Notes under the pieces: model-generated
Seen by the model: the letters and a program-made list of their open reading frames with translations, nothing else
Told to the model about the DNA's origin: nothing
Databases searched by the model: none
Shown: positions 13,257 through 14,154 of the stretch, piece by piece
Position numbering within the stretch: the stretch's first letter is position 1
Layout: each line of letters starts with the position of its first letter
Program-made: the position numbers and the translations under genes
Origin: JAYTQQ01 sp043746635
GTDB lineage: Bacteria > Bdellovibrionota > Bdellovibrionia > Bdellovibrionales > JAMPXM01
Length of the DNA: 14,154 bases
Direction: 5' to 3'
NCBI GenBank assembly: GCA_043746635.1
Contig: JAYTQQ010000177.1
Location: 1 to 14,154, forward strand

Positions 13257-14154
13257 ATGGCTCAAGTGACGATGAAAGAGATGCTCGACGCCGGAGTCCA
13301 CTTCGGACACCAAACTCAAAGATGGAATCCAAAAATGAAGCCTTACGTGTACACAGCACGTGGCGGAATTCATATTATCGATTTGCAAAAATCAGTTGCA
13401 AACGCAAAAGCTGCCGCTGACTTCGTTAAGTCGGTTGCTTCAAATGGCGGCCGCATGATTTTCGTTGGGACAAAAAAACAAGCCGTTGAGCCTATCCAAG
13501 AAGCGGCTAAAAAATGTGGTCAGTTCTTCGTTACAAAACGTTGGCTCGGCGGCATGCTCACAAATTTCACGACAATAAAAGAATCAATTGATCGTCTTCG
13601 CAAAATTGATCAAATGCGCGAAAAAGGCGAGCTCGATTATTTCTCTAAAAAAGAACGCGCCGGCATTGAAAAAGATTACTTGCGCCTGACTGATTACCTC
13701 GATGGTATCCGTGACATGAAAGAATCGCCGTCAGTGATGTTCGTTGTCGACTTAAATAAAGAGCACATCGCGGTTCTTGAAGCACGTCGCCTGAACATTC
13801 CTATCGTTGCGATCGTTGATACGAATGTTGATCCTGAGCTCATCGATTTTCCAATCCCAGGAAATGACGATGCGATTCGTTCAATTAAATTATTCTCTCA
13901 ACTCGTTGCTGATTCTTACCTTGAGGGCGCTGAGGAGTATGAGCAAAAACTCCGTACTTCTTCTGATAAAAATAGCGACAACGATAAAGATTCTAAACCA
14001 CAACCTAAAGAAGTTCGTCAGCGTCGTGATGCTCCTAAGGCAGCCGCTGCAGCTCCTAGAGACGAAGTTAAAAAATCACAAGGTCCCGCCGTTGTAAAGG
14101 CGAACAAAACTCGCAAACTCGTTGCTGCCGGTTTAGCGGATGTTGTTGAGATCG
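13257..14154 (+). CDS. rpsB: 30S ribosomal protein S2 (3' partial) with long C-terminal extension
   Basis: Structural protein of the small ribosomal subunit. The ATG follows GAGGAG. The start MAQVTMKEMLDAGVHFGHQ, then RWNPKMKPYV, GGRMIFVGTKKQA, KRWLGGMLTNF and VAIVDTNVDPELIDFPIPGN are classic S2 motifs. The S2 core ends near residue 232 (LEGAEEYEQKL). At least 65 further residues follow before the window edge: a low-complexity charged stretch (SDKNSDNDKDSK), Ala/Arg-rich segments, and KTRKLVAAGLADVVEI. E. coli S2 has 241 aa, so this one is clearly longer. The stop is outside the window. Usually tsf (elongation factor Ts) follows. Confidence 0.97.
   Translation, partial: MAQVTMKEMLDAGVHFGHQTQRWNPKMKPYVYTARGGIHIIDLQKSVANAKAAADFVKSVASNGGRMIFVGTKKQAVEPIQEAAKKCGQFFVTKRWLGGMLTNFTTIKESIDRLRKIDQMREKGELDYFSKKERAGIEKDYLRLTDYLDGIRDMKESPSVMFVVDLNKEHIAVLEARRLNIPIVAIVDTNVDPELIDFPIPGNDDAIRSIKLFSQLVADSYLEGAEEYEQKLRTSSDKNSDNDKDSKPQPKEVRQRRDAPKAAAAAPRDEVKKSQGPAVVKANKTRKLVAAGLADVVEI

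Overview
The window looks like chromosomal DNA of a Bdellovibrio-type predatory bacterium (Bdellovibrionota) or a close relative. This is an inference. It rests on a long fibre protein ending in a self-cleaving S74 chaperone domain, a STAS plus CheX-like protein, a CFI-box protein with a zinc ribbon, several lineage-specific secreted proteins, and moderate GC content with many AAAA/TTTT runs. There is no sign of a prophage, insertion sequence, CRISPR array, tRNA or rRNA.

Left part (1-3443). The 3' end of a repetitive fibre or adhesin gene (+) runs in from the left edge. It is followed by about 300 bases with no gene, and then by a decayed aldo/keto reductase remnant (-), which has lost its middle and abuts the stop of an intact STAS/CheX-like gene (-). 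A 284-bp leader full of inverted repeats separates that gene from a divergent TonB-like gene (+).

Middle (3443-7165). The TonB-like gene converges, with a 2-bp gap, on a minus-strand cluster that reads, in transcription order: a secreted or membrane-anchored protein of unknown function (6962-5694), an outer-membrane beta-barrel protein (5641-4775) and a previously uncalled 43-aa basic protein (4743-4612). The start regions of the last two genes can each fold into a hairpin that covers the start codon or the Shine-Dalgarno sequence.

Right part (7166-13005). Five genes on the plus strand, closely spaced: galU (UDP-glucose synthesis), a secreted protein of unknown function, priA (replication restart helicase, overlapping the previous gene by 4 bp), a zinc-ribbon/CFI-box protein, and an FAD-dependent oxidoreductase-like protein. 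The first three are tightly packed and probably co-transcribed.

Right edge (13006-14154). A structured leader with three consecutive inverted repeats precedes rpsB (ribosomal protein S2), which runs off the window and carries an unusual long charged C-terminal extension.

The features most worth a second look are the 43-aa ORF with its Shine-Dalgarno-masking hairpin, the rpsB leader, the 11-mer CATTTTGAGAC present three times and only in gene-upstream DNA, and the STAS/CheX-like protein.
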